A stretch of 36,017 bases of DNA from JAAYZB01 sp035379945 (GTDB lineage: Bacteria; Bacillota_I; Bacilli_A; Izemoplasmatales; Hujiaoplasmataceae). Numbering within the stretch: position 1 is the stretch's first letter; each line of letters opens with the position of its first letter. This document shows positions 15,791-24,366 of the stretch, one piece after another. The position numbers and the translations under genes were made by a program. Where the stretch lies: assembly GCA_035379945.1 (NCBI GenBank), contig DAOSWG010000013.1, positions 1 through 36,017 on the forward strand. The letters are read 5' to 3'. The notes under the pieces were generated by a model. The model was not told the origin of the DNA. It saw nothing but the letters and a program-made list of their open reading frames with translations, and made no database searches.

Positions 15791-16937
15791 ATTTATCAGG
15801 TTTCTGCATTTCCATTACTGCTTCGCTGATTTTCTTCATCCATCCGGGAATGTCGATCGCCTGAGGACAACGCCTAGCGCACTTGCCGCACGCCACACAT
15901 TTATCGGCTTTCTTACTGTCTTCTAAAACCCGCTGATAGGAATTAAGAAACGACCATTTGTTGTTTGTCATGACATATTGGTTATAAATAGCAAACACTC
16001 TGGGAATATCTACTCCGGAAGGACAATCCATGCAATAGCGGCATCCGGTACAGGGAATGGCTCCGGATGCCAACAAAAAACTTTTTGCTTGATTGATTGC
16101 ATTCAATTCTTTTTCATTTAACGGCCGGAATTCCTTCATTGTCTCGATGTTGTCCTCAACCTGAGCCATCGAAGACATTCCGGAAAGAATAGTCAAAGCA
16201 TTTTCCTTTGAAGCGGCATATCTAATTGCCCACGATGCATTGCTTTTAGAAGGATCCAATTTATTGAGCAATTCTGCCGCCCTCTTTGGCAAGTTCGCTA
16301 GCGCTCCGCCTCTGACGGGCTCCATGATTATGACGGGGATGTTTTTTTCTTTAACCAGCTCATAAGCTCTTTTTGCGTCCTGCATTTCCCAATCCAGATA
16401 ATTGATTTGCAACTGAACGAAATCCCATTCGCGGACCTGCAAGTGCTTTTCCAGAACATCGACTTTATCGTGGAAAGAAAAACCCAAGTTTCTGATCAAG
16501 CCTTTTCTCTTGTATTCCGCCAACAAATCGATGACTCCGAATTTAACCGCCGTTTCATAGTTCTCCCGGTTCATGTCATGCAACAGATAAAAATCAAAAA
16601 AACTTACCTGCAACCTTTCCATTTGCTCTGCGAGTATTCTTTCGGCGTCGCCCTTCTCTTTCAAGAGCCATAAAGGCATTTTCGTAGCGAGTCTGAAAGA
16701 ATCGCGGGGATATTTCTTCAAGGTTTTTCCGACGAACGTTTCCGACATGCCCTTATGATAAGGATAAGCTGTATCGAAATATGTGACGCCGTGTTTATAG
16801 GCGTAATCGATCATCGCCGTTGACAAGGACTCGTCGATGGCCGAAGTTTCCGGATCTGTCGTCGGAAACCGCATGCATCCGAAGCCAAGCAAGGATACCT
16901 TGCCTCCGGATATGGATGGAAATTCTCGATATTGCAT
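15789..16937 (-). CDS. Aldo/keto reductase with C-terminal 2[4Fe-4S] ferredoxin domain
   Basis: 382-residue cytoplasmic oxidoreductase. The AKR barrel shows the catalytic tetrad D55, Y60, K86 and H120. The C-terminal 100 residues carry two CxxCxxC-type clusters, CTGCRYCMDCPSGVDIP and CVACGKCARRCPQAIDIP, fitting two [4Fe-4S] centres. This architecture (AKR plus Fer4_17-like) is widespread in anaerobes; the physiological substrate is unknown. AGGAGG at the end of the upstream GNAT gene supports the ATG at 16937. Two nt separate it from the GNAT gene, so the pair is co-transcribed. Confidence 0.88.
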   Translation of the reverse strand: MQYREFPSISGGKVSLLGFGCMRFPTTDPETSAIDESLSTAMIDYAYKHGVTYFDTAYPYHKGMSETFVGKTLKKYPRDSFRLATKMPLWLLKEKGDAERILAEQMERLQVSFFDFYLLHDMNRENYETAVKFGVIDLLAEYKRKGLIRNLGFSFHDKVDVLEKHLQVREWDFVQLQINYLDWEMQDAKRAYELVKEKNIPVIIMEPVRGGALANLPKRAAELLNKLDPSKSNASWAIRYAASKENALTILSGMSSMAQVEDNIETMKEFRPLNEKELNAINQAKSFLLASGAIPCTGCRYCMDCPSGVDIPRVFAIYNQYVMTNNKWSFLNSYQRVLEDSKKADKCVACGKCARRCPQAIDIPGWMKKISEAVMEMQKPDK

Positions 16938-16939
16938 AT

Positions 16940-17446
16940 TTATTCCTCCTGTTTGTCGTTTGCCCGATCTTTTACCATTCTAATTTCATGTAATACGATG
17001 CCGGGCATCACTTCCATATCTTTGGTGATGCCGTCAAAACGAAATCCGTTATATTCGTAAAAACCGATGGCATTTTTGTTTCCCGCCAAAACATACAGCA
17101 TGATTTTCGGATGCTGCTTCAGTATCTGTTCGCAACGTTTCAGTAGTGCTACCCCGATTCCTTGCTTCTGATATTTTTTTAATACGTAAAGCGCCTGGAT
17201 TTCACCAGCATCGCTCATATCCTTATCCCTTGTTTCGGAATAACAGGCAAATCCGACTATTTGTCCGTCTATTTCGGCCACGATTGTATTTTCCGGATGT
17301 TCTCTTGCTATGTTGACACACCTCTCGAGTGAACGTTTAGAAAGAAAGACGGGATCCATCAGTCCGGTGTATGTTTCTATCCATGATTGATAATGAACCA
17401 ATCCTTTTCCTTCGGCGTCAGCCTTCAGTGCTTCACGTATTAACAT
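16940..17446 (-). CDS. GNAT family N-acetyltransferase
   Basis: 168-residue acetyl-CoA-dependent acetyltransferase. The N-terminus IREALKADAEGKGLVHYQSWIETYTGL is typical of the small GNAT group. Motif A appears as QALYVLKKYQKQGIGVALLKRCE, and motif B as LYVLAGNKNAIGFYEYNGF. The acceptor amine cannot be deduced. GCGGAGG precedes the ATG by 5 nt. First gene of a two-gene unit with the aldo/keto reductase. Confidence 0.87.
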   Translation of the reverse strand: MLIREALKADAEGKGLVHYQSWIETYTGLMDPVFLSKRSLERCVNIAREHPENTIVAEIDGQIVGFACYSETRDKDMSDAGEIQALYVLKKYQKQGIGVALLKRCEQILKQHPKIMLYVLAGNKNAIGFYEYNGFRFDGITKDMEVMPGIVLHEIRMVKDRANDKQEE

Positions 17447-17482
17447 GTTTGCCTCCGCTTATTTCGGTAGTTTTCCATCTTG

Positions 17483-17488
17483 ATTATA
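17483..17488 (-). promoter_or_regulatory. -10 element of the GNAT-AKR operon
   Basis: Perfect TATAAT on the minus strand, about 37 nt before the GNAT start. The -35 region is weak. Confidence 0.5.
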
Positions 17489-17588
17489 CACTTATTTGAC
17501 CGGTAAGCGAATATACTAAGAAAAAACAGGTTCTATTCAATTAGTTTTTGTTAATACCTAATACACTTGCATATCCAAATATCGGCAT

Positions 17589-17618
17589 AAAAAAGGTCGC
17601 CAAATCTGACGGCCTTTC
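17589..17618 (-). terminator. Terminator of the nup operon
   Basis: On the minus strand AAAGGCCGTC pairs with GGCGACCTTT (one mismatch, one G-U) around AGATTT, followed by TTTTTT, 24 nt after the nupQ stop. Confidence 0.8.
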
Positions 17619-17641
17619 TTCTAATGGCGCTAAAATTGTTT

Positions 17642-18658
17642 TTATCGTTTTCCGGCATCGTACGGAATGCCTTCGGCTTTTGGCGCCCGGGACTTCTTTG
17701 AAGTAAAGGCCAGAACGACCAACGTGATCAAATATGGTAGAATCCGGTAAATGTGGGGACTGATGCCCAACGTATTCAGAAAGTATATTCCGTCATTATT
17801 GATGTCGATATATGGATAACCGACCGCAATACATTTCAATAAGCCAAACAACAAAGCCGCAAAAGCGATGTTTTTCGGCTTCCAGTTGCCGAATATCATG
17901 ACGGCTAAAGCCAAGAAACCAAACCCGGCAACGTCACCGTTGCTTGATGCGGCAACGGTTGTGACTGAATAAACGAATCCGCCCAACCCGCCTAGTCCGC
18001 CGGAAATCAGGATGCCGATATAACGCATTTTATAAACGTTGATTCCGACCGAAGCCGACGCTTGGGGATTTTCGCCGCAGGAACGCAGTCTCAATCCCAG
18101 TTTGGTCTTATACAGGATTATAGACAATCCGATATAAAGCGCAAGACAGATCCAGGTAGTAATATAGGTTTTGTTAAACAAGATGTTTCCGATCACGCCC
18201 AGAGGGTTCTCCAGCCTGGTCCCCAGGCCAAAGTCATCCTGATTCAACATAAAATAATCGTTGGAACTGTATCTGGAATCGATGTTCAGAACGTTTTGGG
18301 ATGTCAGCAATAATATGAAGAATAACACCAATGCCGGAGCCAAAAGGTTCAGGGCGCTGCCGCCGATGGTTTGATCGGCCTTTAAGTTAATGGCCGCAAA
18401 ACCAAGCAACAGAGCGAACAAGCACCCGCCGATAGTGGAAATCAACATGCCCAGGATCAATAAAGGTTGGCCGAACGAAAGTGGAACATCAAGTTGGATA
18501 ATGCTTCTGACAAACAGGACGCCGATAAAAGCGCCCATGACCATCAAACCTTCCAAGGCGATGTTAATGATTCCACTTCTTTCTGCGAACACTCCGGCAA
18601 GCGCGACAATCATCAATGGAATTGTATAAATAATCGTTTGCTGAATTAAAAAAGCCAT
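17642..18658 (-). CDS. nupQ: Nucleoside ABC transporter permease
   Basis: 338-residue membrane permease of the BPD_transp_2 (branched-chain/ribose) type, second permease of a purine-nucleoside importer. The N-terminal IPLMIVALAGVFAERSGIINIALEGLMVMGAF and SVGINVYKMRYIGILISGGLGGLGGF stretches are characteristic of NupQ/BmpC-type proteins. About nine hydrophobic helices. The ATG shares one base with the nupP stop (TAATG), giving tight coupling. Last gene of bmpA-nupO-nupP-nupQ. Confidence 0.9.
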   Translation of the reverse strand: MAFLIQQTIIYTIPLMIVALAGVFAERSGIINIALEGLMVMGAFIGVLFVRSIIQLDVPLSFGQPLLILGMLISTIGGCLFALLLGFAAINLKADQTIGGSALNLLAPALVLFFILLLTSQNVLNIDSRYSSNDYFMLNQDDFGLGTRLENPLGVIGNILFNKTYITTWICLALYIGLSIILYKTKLGLRLRSCGENPQASASVGINVYKMRYIGILISGGLGGLGGFVYSVTTVAASSNGDVAGFGFLALAVMIFGNWKPKNIAFAALLFGLLKCIAVGYPYIDINNDGIYFLNTLGISPHIYRILPYLITLVVLAFTSKKSRAPKAEGIPYDAGKR

Positions 18659-20070
18659 TATTCTGTCACCTCGGGTTTCTCAATCTCGTCCTTCGGAATA
18701 TCGGCGATTGCCTCGCCCACGATGGTGTCATGGTCTTTTTTCTTTCGGTTCCTTTTATTTAAAATATCTTTGATAACCAATGAGAATGCGCTCATATAGA
18801 CGATTGCCGCGATGATAATATCGGTAATGTATTCGTTGAATGGCGTCAGATTCTTCAGTTGAAGTCCGGCTACATTCAGATAAGACATGAATATTCCGGA
18901 AAAAATAACCCCGATCGGATTGTTGTAAGCCAAAAGGGCAACCGGTATTCCATTAAACCCGACTGCTGGGAGCGATTGATAGGTCGACCAATAAAATTCA
19001 GTGTTGCCGGACAAATTATAAAGAGCAGCTCCGGCTCCGGCCAATGCACCAGCAATGGCCATCGATAAGAAGATGCTGCGTTTCTCATTGATTCCGGCAT
19101 ATTTGGCCGCGTGTCGGTTGCTTCCGCACGCTTTCAGTTCATAACCTAGAGTCGTTTTGTTGAGAACGATATATGTGATGATGGCGATCACGATGGCAAT
19201 GATGATTCCACCGTTGACCTGTGAATTTGGAAACAAAATATCCAAACCCATTTTTGAAGTCGCAACGTTATTTTCGGTAGTTTTAAACACATAAGAATAG
19301 TTTTTGGTTGGAGACGGATCAAGCAAATTCTGGAAAATCCCGGTGTTGTTATCGAACAACGAGGTGACCAGATTTGCAGCAATCCAGTTGGTCATGATAC
19401 CGGTAATAACTTCGTTAACGTTTAGAAAAGCCTTAAAGATTCCGGGAATGGCGCCCCACAGAGCTCCGGACACTATACCCGCCAAAAAAGCCAGCGACCA
19501 TACGATCCAAGGAGAAACGATTTCTGTAGGAATTGACAAAGCCACGATTAGAGATGCGGCAGTCCCGACCAGATATTGCCCGGCCGCCCCGATGTTAAAG
19601 AGTCCGGTTTTAAAAGCCATAGCCACAGACAGACCCGTGAGTATAAGCGGTGTAGCCCTAAACAGCATGTTTCCGATGTTGGTGCTGTTGAATCCGAAGG
19701 TCAAATCGCCGCTAAGATCTCTGCCGGTATTGAAGACTCCGATAAAAATCAGTTGAAATCCTTCCCAAGCCGCTTTGAAGGAAATTTCCCCTCCGGAAAA
19801 CATGGCCAGGATAAATAGTATGAACCCGCCAAGCAAAATTCCGGTAAATATGGAAATCAAAGAAGCGATAACGGATTTTGCTGCCGGTTTTTTGTAGAAA
19901 GTCAGCAGTTTGGCTTCCCCTCTTTCGGTCTTGAAGAAAAAAGACTTGACCCTGTTTCGTAGAATAGTCCATTCCTTCTTTGTCCACTTCGCAAAAGATT
20001 TCCAGACTTTGCTAAACCACCGACCAGTGGCAAAGAACGCTTTTTTTAACCAACGAAGCACATTGTTCAC
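18658..20070 (-). CDS. nupP: Nucleoside ABC transporter permease
   Basis: 470-residue membrane permease, partner of NupQ. A basic cytoplasmic N-terminus of about 60 residues precedes the first helix; the conserved TPLILTGLSVAMAFKTGLFNIGAAGQYLVG segment is the hallmark of this family. The C-terminus ends in a charged tail. The start is taken as the GTG at 20070, which overlaps the nupO stop by 4 nt (GTGA) and has GGGGAGG 9 nt upstream. A longer frame from a GTG at 20088 would include the ribosome binding site itself and is less likely. Confidence 0.87.
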   Translation of the reverse strand: MNNVLRWLKKAFFATGRWFSKVWKSFAKWTKKEWTILRNRVKSFFFKTERGEAKLLTFYKKPAAKSVIASLISIFTGILLGGFILFILAMFSGGEISFKAAWEGFQLIFIGVFNTGRDLSGDLTFGFNSTNIGNMLFRATPLILTGLSVAMAFKTGLFNIGAAGQYLVGTAASLIVALSIPTEIVSPWIVWSLAFLAGIVSGALWGAIPGIFKAFLNVNEVITGIMTNWIAANLVTSLFDNNTGIFQNLLDPSPTKNYSYVFKTTENNVATSKMGLDILFPNSQVNGGIIIAIVIAIITYIVLNKTTLGYELKACGSNRHAAKYAGINEKRSIFLSMAIAGALAGAGAALYNLSGNTEFYWSTYQSLPAVGFNGIPVALLAYNNPIGVIFSGIFMSYLNVAGLQLKNLTPFNEYITDIIIAAIVYMSAFSLVIKDILNKRNRKKKDHDTIVGEAIADIPKDEIEKPEVTE

Positions 20071-21602
20071 TTGATTGTTCCTCCCCACCTTTTGGCTCCG
20101 GCCATATAAAGACCCAGTTCCTGAATGGTTACGGTTTTCGGATCGAATTCTCCCACGATTTCTCCTTCGTACATTACCAAAATCCGATCGGATACATTCA
20201 TTACCTCATCCAATTCCAAAGAAACCAATAAAACCGCTTTTTTTGCATCTCTTTGAGCGATTAATTGCTTATGAATGTATTCAATGGCGCCTATATCAAG
20301 GCCGCGCGTCGGCTGAAAAGCAACCAACAGAATCGGATTGCGGTCGATTTCACGGGCGATTATGGCTTTTTGCTGATTCCCCCCGGACATTGATCTTACC
20401 ATTGTCAAAGGTCCCTGGCCGGCCCGGATATCGTATTTTTCGATTAATCGTTCCGAATATTCGCGGACGGCTTTTTCCTTGATGAAACCTAATTTTTGAA
20501 ATTGTGGTTTCCAGTAACTCTGAAGAACCAGATTTTGTTCCAATGTGAAATCCAAAATCAAGCCGTGTTTATGCCTATCTTCCGGAATGTGACTCATTCC
20601 CAACTTGCTTCTGTTTCTAATGGTGGCATTGGTAATGGGGATGCCATTCAGTTTTATCTTGCCATTGGATATTTTCTCCAGCCCGGTCAAAGCGTGAACA
20701 AACTCGGTTTGTCCGTTTCCTTCGATGCCCGCCAGACAAACGATCTCGCCGGCGCGAACATTAAAAGAAATGTTCCTTACCGCATTGTTTTTATGTTTCT
20801 TCGAAGACACAACCAGATTCTCAACTTCCAGAATGGTTTCCCCGACTTCTTCAAGCTTTTTTTCATTGATGAAATTGATTTTTCTTCCAACCATCATTTC
20901 CGATAATTCTTCCATCGATGTTTCGTTAACATTCACGGTTCCGATGCATTTTCCTTTTCTCAGAACCGTAACCCGGTCGGCAACCGCCATTATTTCGTTC
21001 AGCTTATGCGTGATGAACAAAATGGATTTGCCTTCCTTGGTGAAACCTCTCATAATGTCCATGAGCTCATCGATCTCTTGAGGTGTCAAAACCGCGGTCG
21101 GTTCATCGAAAATAAGAATATCGTTTTCGCGATAAAGCATTTTCAAAATTTCTACTCTTTGTTGCATGCCCACGGAAATGTCCTCGATCAGAGCGTCGAC
21201 ATCCACATGTAATTTATATTTTTCACTCAGTTCAATGACCTTTTGACGGGCATCTTTCTTTTGCAAGAATCCGTTTTTGGTCGTTTCGGCTCCCAAAATG
21301 ATATTATCTAGAACTGTGAAAACATCGACAAGCTTATAATGCTGATGAACCATGCCGATTCCCAGATTATTAGCGTCGTTCGGATCGGAAATATCAACTT
21401 TTACGCCGTTTTTGAAAATTTCGCCCTCTTCTGGTTGATACAAGCCAAACAGAACACTCATCAACGTTGACTTACCGGCTCCGTTTTCTCCTAGAAGGGC
21501 GTGGATCTCTCCCTGTTTCAATTGCAAAGTGATATTATCATTTGCTATGACTCCGGGAAAAACTTTAGTGATATTTTTCATTTCAATTTCATAATTTTCC
21601 AC
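20067..21602 (-). CDS. nupO: Nucleoside ABC transporter ATP-binding protein
   Basis: 511-residue double ABC ATPase. The first half has Walker A GENGAGKST (38-46), signature ISVGMQQRVEIL and Walker B ILIFDEPTAVL. The second half has a degenerate P-loop (AGIEGNGQTEF), MSGGNQQKAIIAREI, and VAFQPTRGLD with Gln in place of the catalytic Glu; this asymmetry is normal for the sugar/nucleoside-type duplicated ATPases. The start is GTG at 21602 with GAGG 9 nt upstream. It follows bmpA by 227 nt containing a terminator. Confidence 0.9.
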   Translation of the reverse strand: MENYEIEMKNITKVFPGVIANDNITLQLKQGEIHALLGENGAGKSTLMSVLFGLYQPEEGEIFKNGVKVDISDPNDANNLGIGMVHQHYKLVDVFTVLDNIILGAETTKNGFLQKKDARQKVIELSEKYKLHVDVDALIEDISVGMQQRVEILKMLYRENDILIFDEPTAVLTPQEIDELMDIMRGFTKEGKSILFITHKLNEIMAVADRVTVLRKGKCIGTVNVNETSMEELSEMMVGRKINFINEKKLEEVGETILEVENLVVSSKKHKNNAVRNISFNVRAGEIVCLAGIEGNGQTEFVHALTGLEKISNGKIKLNGIPITNATIRNRSKLGMSHIPEDRHKHGLILDFTLEQNLVLQSYWKPQFQKLGFIKEKAVREYSERLIEKYDIRAGQGPLTMVRSMSGGNQQKAIIAREIDRNPILLVAFQPTRGLDIGAIEYIHKQLIAQRDAKKAVLLVSLELDEVMNVSDRILVMYEGEIVGEFDPKTVTIQELGLYMAGAKRWGGTIK

Positions 21603-21760
21603 GCGATTCTACCTCGCTTTTCTTAATAATCATTATCTCATTTTTCTTCAAAAAAATAAATAGTTTTTTAAGAAAGGAGCGGATCCATATAGACGCAACA
21701 ATGCCCAAATTTCGTTGGATTTCGTAGAAAATCCCTGTTTATCGCTATTTATTAAGACAT

Positions 21761-21802
21761 AAAAAAGGAATGACCATCCTTGATAAAGGCAGTCATTCCT
21801 TG
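21761..21802 (-). terminator. Intra-operon terminator after bmpA
   Basis: On the minus strand AAGGAATGAC ... GTCATTCCTT is followed by TTTTTT, 28 nt after the bmpA stop. It would reduce read-through into nupOPQ and so give more binding protein than transporter, as commonly seen in binding-protein operons. Confidence 0.88.
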
Positions 21803-21829
21803 ATTAGTTATTGTGTAAATGTCCAGAAA

Positions 21830-22942
21830 CTATTCGATGATTTCCAAAGTAATATTCTGGTAAGTCTGAGTTTCTGCGTCTGTGGTATCATCATCAATCG
21901 TGATGGTTCCGGCGACTACTTCGTCAAACAATGTTTGATATTGGTCAACTGTGAAGTTTGTCATTGACCAGGTTTCTTTCGGAAGACCGACTGCGTTTTC
22001 GGCAGCGCCGAGGCTGACGGCTACATCAGAAATAGTTGCCCATGTTCCATCATAGAAATGACCCAATGCGACCATTGTTCCTTCGCGCAAACCTTTTGTT
22101 GCGGAAGTGATGACAGTTGCGGAATCGCCGGATTGATCAACGTCAACGCCGATTACCTTGCCATCATTTGCCGAAGCGGCTGCGAAGGCGCTCTGGCACA
22201 TGGATCCGCCTACCGAGAACACAACTTCGGTTCCGGTCGAATACCAGCCATTAAGCATGGTCTGCAATTCAGCGGAAGCTGAGAAGGTCGAACCATAGTT
22301 CCAGCTGTATTTCACTGTAACCTGTACTTCTTTTTCAACGGCTGCGTCACTTGCACCTTGAAGGAATCCATAACCGAATCTACGGCAAGCCGGGTTCGTT
22401 CCGCCGCCACCGCCGGAGAATCCCAGTTTGGTGTAGCCTTCCATTACGGCTGCATATCCTGCAAAGTAACCAGATTGTTCTTCTTTGAAGACGATAGCGG
22501 AAATGTTTTCAAATCCCATTGCCCAACCATCGATGAATACAAATTTGACATCCGTGAATTCAGCTGCGGCTTCTGCCAAAGCATTTGCTTGCATAAATCC
22601 GGCGCAAACGATGATATCAGCGCCGCCATTGGCCGCTGCGGCCATAGCTTCGTAACGGTCATCATCAGTAGCTGTGTTTCCATTGGCAGGCTGGTAATAT
22701 TTGTAAGATTTGTTATTTTCGTAGGCATATCTCTTTACGCCTTCCCAAGTGCCCTGATTAAAGGATTTGTCCTTTAATTGTCCAATGTCTGTTACAAAAG
22801 CGATTTGATAATTGCCGTCTGCTGATTCCATTGTGTCGGGAATCGCATCGTAATCATAGCCTTCATTTTCATCCTGGGTTCCGCATCCGAACAGGGCCAG
22901 GGCCAGAATAAATGTTGCGAAAAACATTACAAATTTTTTCAT
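21830..22942 (-). CDS. bmpA: BMP-family nucleoside-binding lipoprotein
   Basis: 370-residue solute-binding protein of the basic membrane protein (BMP/PnrA/TmpC/NupN) family, which binds purine nucleosides outside the cell. Lipobox LFGC with Cys at residue 20. The mature sequence has the expected YQIAFVTDIGQLKDKSFNQGTWEG start, ADIIVCAGF, KFVFIDGW and AVVMEGYTKLGFSGGGGG blocks. The adjoining nupOPQ genes confirm an ABC importer. The ATG follows AAAGGAGAAAAAAG; a strong promoter lies upstream. Confidence 0.93.
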   Translation of the reverse strand: MKKFVMFFATFILALALFGCGTQDENEGYDYDAIPDTMESADGNYQIAFVTDIGQLKDKSFNQGTWEGVKRYAYENNKSYKYYQPANGNTATDDDRYEAMAAAANGGADIIVCAGFMQANALAEAAAEFTDVKFVFIDGWAMGFENISAIVFKEEQSGYFAGYAAVMEGYTKLGFSGGGGGTNPACRRFGYGFLQGASDAAVEKEVQVTVKYSWNYGSTFSASAELQTMLNGWYSTGTEVVFSVGGSMCQSAFAAASANDGKVIGVDVDQSGDSATVITSATKGLREGTMVALGHFYDGTWATISDVAVSLGAAENAVGLPKETWSMTNFTVDQYQTLFDEVVAGTITIDDDTTDAETQTYQNITLEIIE

Positions 22943-22995
22943 CTTTTTTCTCCTTTTTCAATTTTTGTGAATCTTAAAATCGGCATATCACATAC

Positions 22996-23024
22996 ATTAT
23001 ATATAACTTTAGGCTTTTTTTCAA
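22996..23024 (-). promoter_or_regulatory. bmpA-nup operon promoter
   Basis: TTGAAA (23019-23024) and perfect TATAAT (22996-23001), 17 nt apart, on the minus strand. The leader is about 45 nt and too short for a purine riboswitch. The remaining stretch 23025-23286 is AT-rich and I see no gene in it; a T-run near 23209-23215 on the minus strand may end tRNA transcription. Confidence 0.85.
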
Positions 23025-23286
23025 GTCCTTTTTGGTTTTGGTTCGCGATGCTTTTGGATGGTGTTTTACATTGTTTTGCACATAGAAAAATGAAAGGTAT
23101 ACAATCCACACCAATCCATAATTTTAACCTTTTATTTTGTATACGGTATATGTGTTCTGTTCTCTAATTTTGATTTTGTTTCCATAATTGTTTATAAACA
23201 TTGATCATAAAAAAATAGCTTCTTTTATTAGAGCGGCATTTACAATATGCTTTATCTCCAATTTAAGAAACTATTTCATAACTATA

Positions 23287-23377
23287 TGGCGGAGAAGAGG
23301 GGATTTGAACCCCTGCACCGGGTTAACGATCTACTAGCTTTCCAAGCCAGCCCCTTCAGCCACTTGGGTACTTCTCC
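23287..23377 (-). tRNA. tRNA-Ser (anticodon GGA)
   Basis: Class II tRNA with a long variable arm: acceptor GGAGAAG/CTTCTCC, anticodon stem CTGGC/GCTAG (one G-U) with loop TTGGAAA giving anticodon GGA, T arm AGGGG-TTCAAAT-CCCCT, discriminator G. The CCA end is encoded (23287-23289 on the complement). Reads UCC/UCU. Confidence 0.95.
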
Positions 23378-23439
23378 GTTATGTCTGGATTTTCATATAT
23401 GGAAAGGCGATTGTTTCCAACCGCCTTCCTTCATTTAGC

Positions 23440-23530
23440 TGGCGGAGTAAGAGAGATTCGAACTCTCGCGCCGGTTCCCCGACCTACGCCCTTAGCAGGG
23501 GCGCCTCTTCGGCCTCTTGAGTATTACTCC
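23440..23530 (-). tRNA. tRNA-Ser (anticodon GCT)
   Basis: Class II tRNA: acceptor GGAGTAA/TTACTCC, anticodon stem CGCCC/GGGCG with loop CTGCTAA (anticodon GCT), long variable arm, T arm GAGAG-TTCGAAT-CTCTC, discriminator G and encoded CCA. Reads AGC/AGU. It is upstream of the second tRNA-Ser (62 nt apart), probably in one transcript. Confidence 0.95.
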
Positions 23531-23550
23531 GGAAAGCAGTCAGCCATTTT

Positions 23551-23579
23551 ATAATACATTATCTATGACTGGCTGTCAA
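23551..23579 (-). promoter_or_regulatory. tRNA-Ser promoter
   Basis: TTGACA (23574-23579) and TATTAT (23551-23556), 17 nt apart on the minus strand, ending about 20 nt before the tRNA 5' end. It lies directly behind the stop codon of the six-TM protein gene. Confidence 0.85.
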
Positions 23580-23586
23580 TCGTTTT

Positions 23587-24285
23587 TTAGTTGATGTAAG
23601 TCTCTTTTTCTTCCGGTTCTTTTTCAGGAACTTTTTCCGGTTCTTTTTCCGGTTTCTTTATTTCCGGATCGGGAACTTCCTTTTCTTCCGCCGGTTTTTC
23701 CGCGGCCTTCTTGCCTTCATTCAGCGCTTTGGAATATTCCCGGTATTTGCGGTAACCGCCATATCCATCATATCCGAGGTAAGCGGCTCCGGTAATGGAA
23801 ATCAAAAGAAAGAAAACTCCGACGACATTGTAATCAAAATTCGGCCATACGGCGATTATGGCACCAAGAGTCAGGCAGCCGATATGAACCCAAAACTTGG
23901 GAATTTCGGTTTTCTCGCCGAGAAACACGACGGAATTGAAAAACACGAGTCCTCTCAGATAAAAGAATATTGCCAATAACCATTTGTAGATGCCGCCCCA
24001 AACCGGTTCGTTTGCCAAATCCTTTCCGGATAAGGCTACATAAAGCATGAAAGCACCCATCAGGGTATCGAGAACGATTTCAACTATGTTGATGGTACGG
24101 AGCAATTCTGTCTTCAGCGTCTTTACCAAAGGCACAATTCTCAATAACGAGAACACAATGATCGCCACGCCGGTGATCAGATATACAACCTTGTCGGCAA
24201 AAACCATGTAGATACCGACTCCTAGCAAAATGGCAGCCAGTATGAATTTCAGCAACCATCCGTAATTATACTTTGGTTTAGCCAT
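23587..24285 (-). CDS. Six-TM membrane protein with charged Pro/Glu/Lys tail
   Basis: 232 residues. Six hydrophobic segments (about 11-30, 34-52, 66-86, 98-120, 132-148, 152-170) are followed by a cytoplasmic tail (from about 180) that becomes a low-complexity KPEKEPEKVPEKEPEEKE repeat. The pairwise helix arrangement is reminiscent of DUF308/HdeD-like proteins, but I do not recognise it firmly. GGAGG lies 8 nt before the ATG. It has its own likely promoter and no obvious partner. Confidence 0.7.
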   Translation of the reverse strand: MAKPKYNYGWLLKFILAAILLGVGIYMVFADKVVYLITGVAIIVFSLLRIVPLVKTLKTELLRTINIVEIVLDTLMGAFMLYVALSGKDLANEPVWGGIYKWLLAIFFYLRGLVFFNSVVFLGEKTEIPKFWVHIGCLTLGAIIAVWPNFDYNVVGVFFLLISITGAAYLGYDGYGGYRKYREYSKALNEGKKAAEKPAEEKEVPDPEIKKPEKEPEKVPEKEPEEKETYIN

Positions 24286-24321
24286 GTTTCATCCCTCCTA
24301 ATATTGGGTTTAACCATTAAT

Positions 24322-24327
24322 ATTATA
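24322..24327 (-). promoter_or_regulatory. -10 element before the six-TM protein gene
   Basis: Perfect TATAAT on the minus strand, 37 nt upstream of the start codon; a TTTATT at the -35 position is a poor match. Confidence 0.5.
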
Positions 24328-24366
24328 GCGCTTTTTCTATTGAAAATAAACAGTTTGCATTTCTTT

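Noticed and set aside
20070..20088. Longer nupP start at GTG 20088
   Set aside because: It would place the GGGGAGG ribosome binding site inside the coding region; GTG at 20070 fits the spacing and overlaps the nupO stop as GTGA.
22967..23167. 66-codon plus-strand ORF upstream of bmpA
   Set aside because: It overlaps the bmpA promoter region, has no Shine-Dalgarno sequence and an atypical Phe/Leu-rich composition from AT-rich DNA.
23200..23240. Possible terminator after the tRNA genes
   Set aside because: A T-run is present on the minus strand, but the hairpin before it has only three to four pairs.
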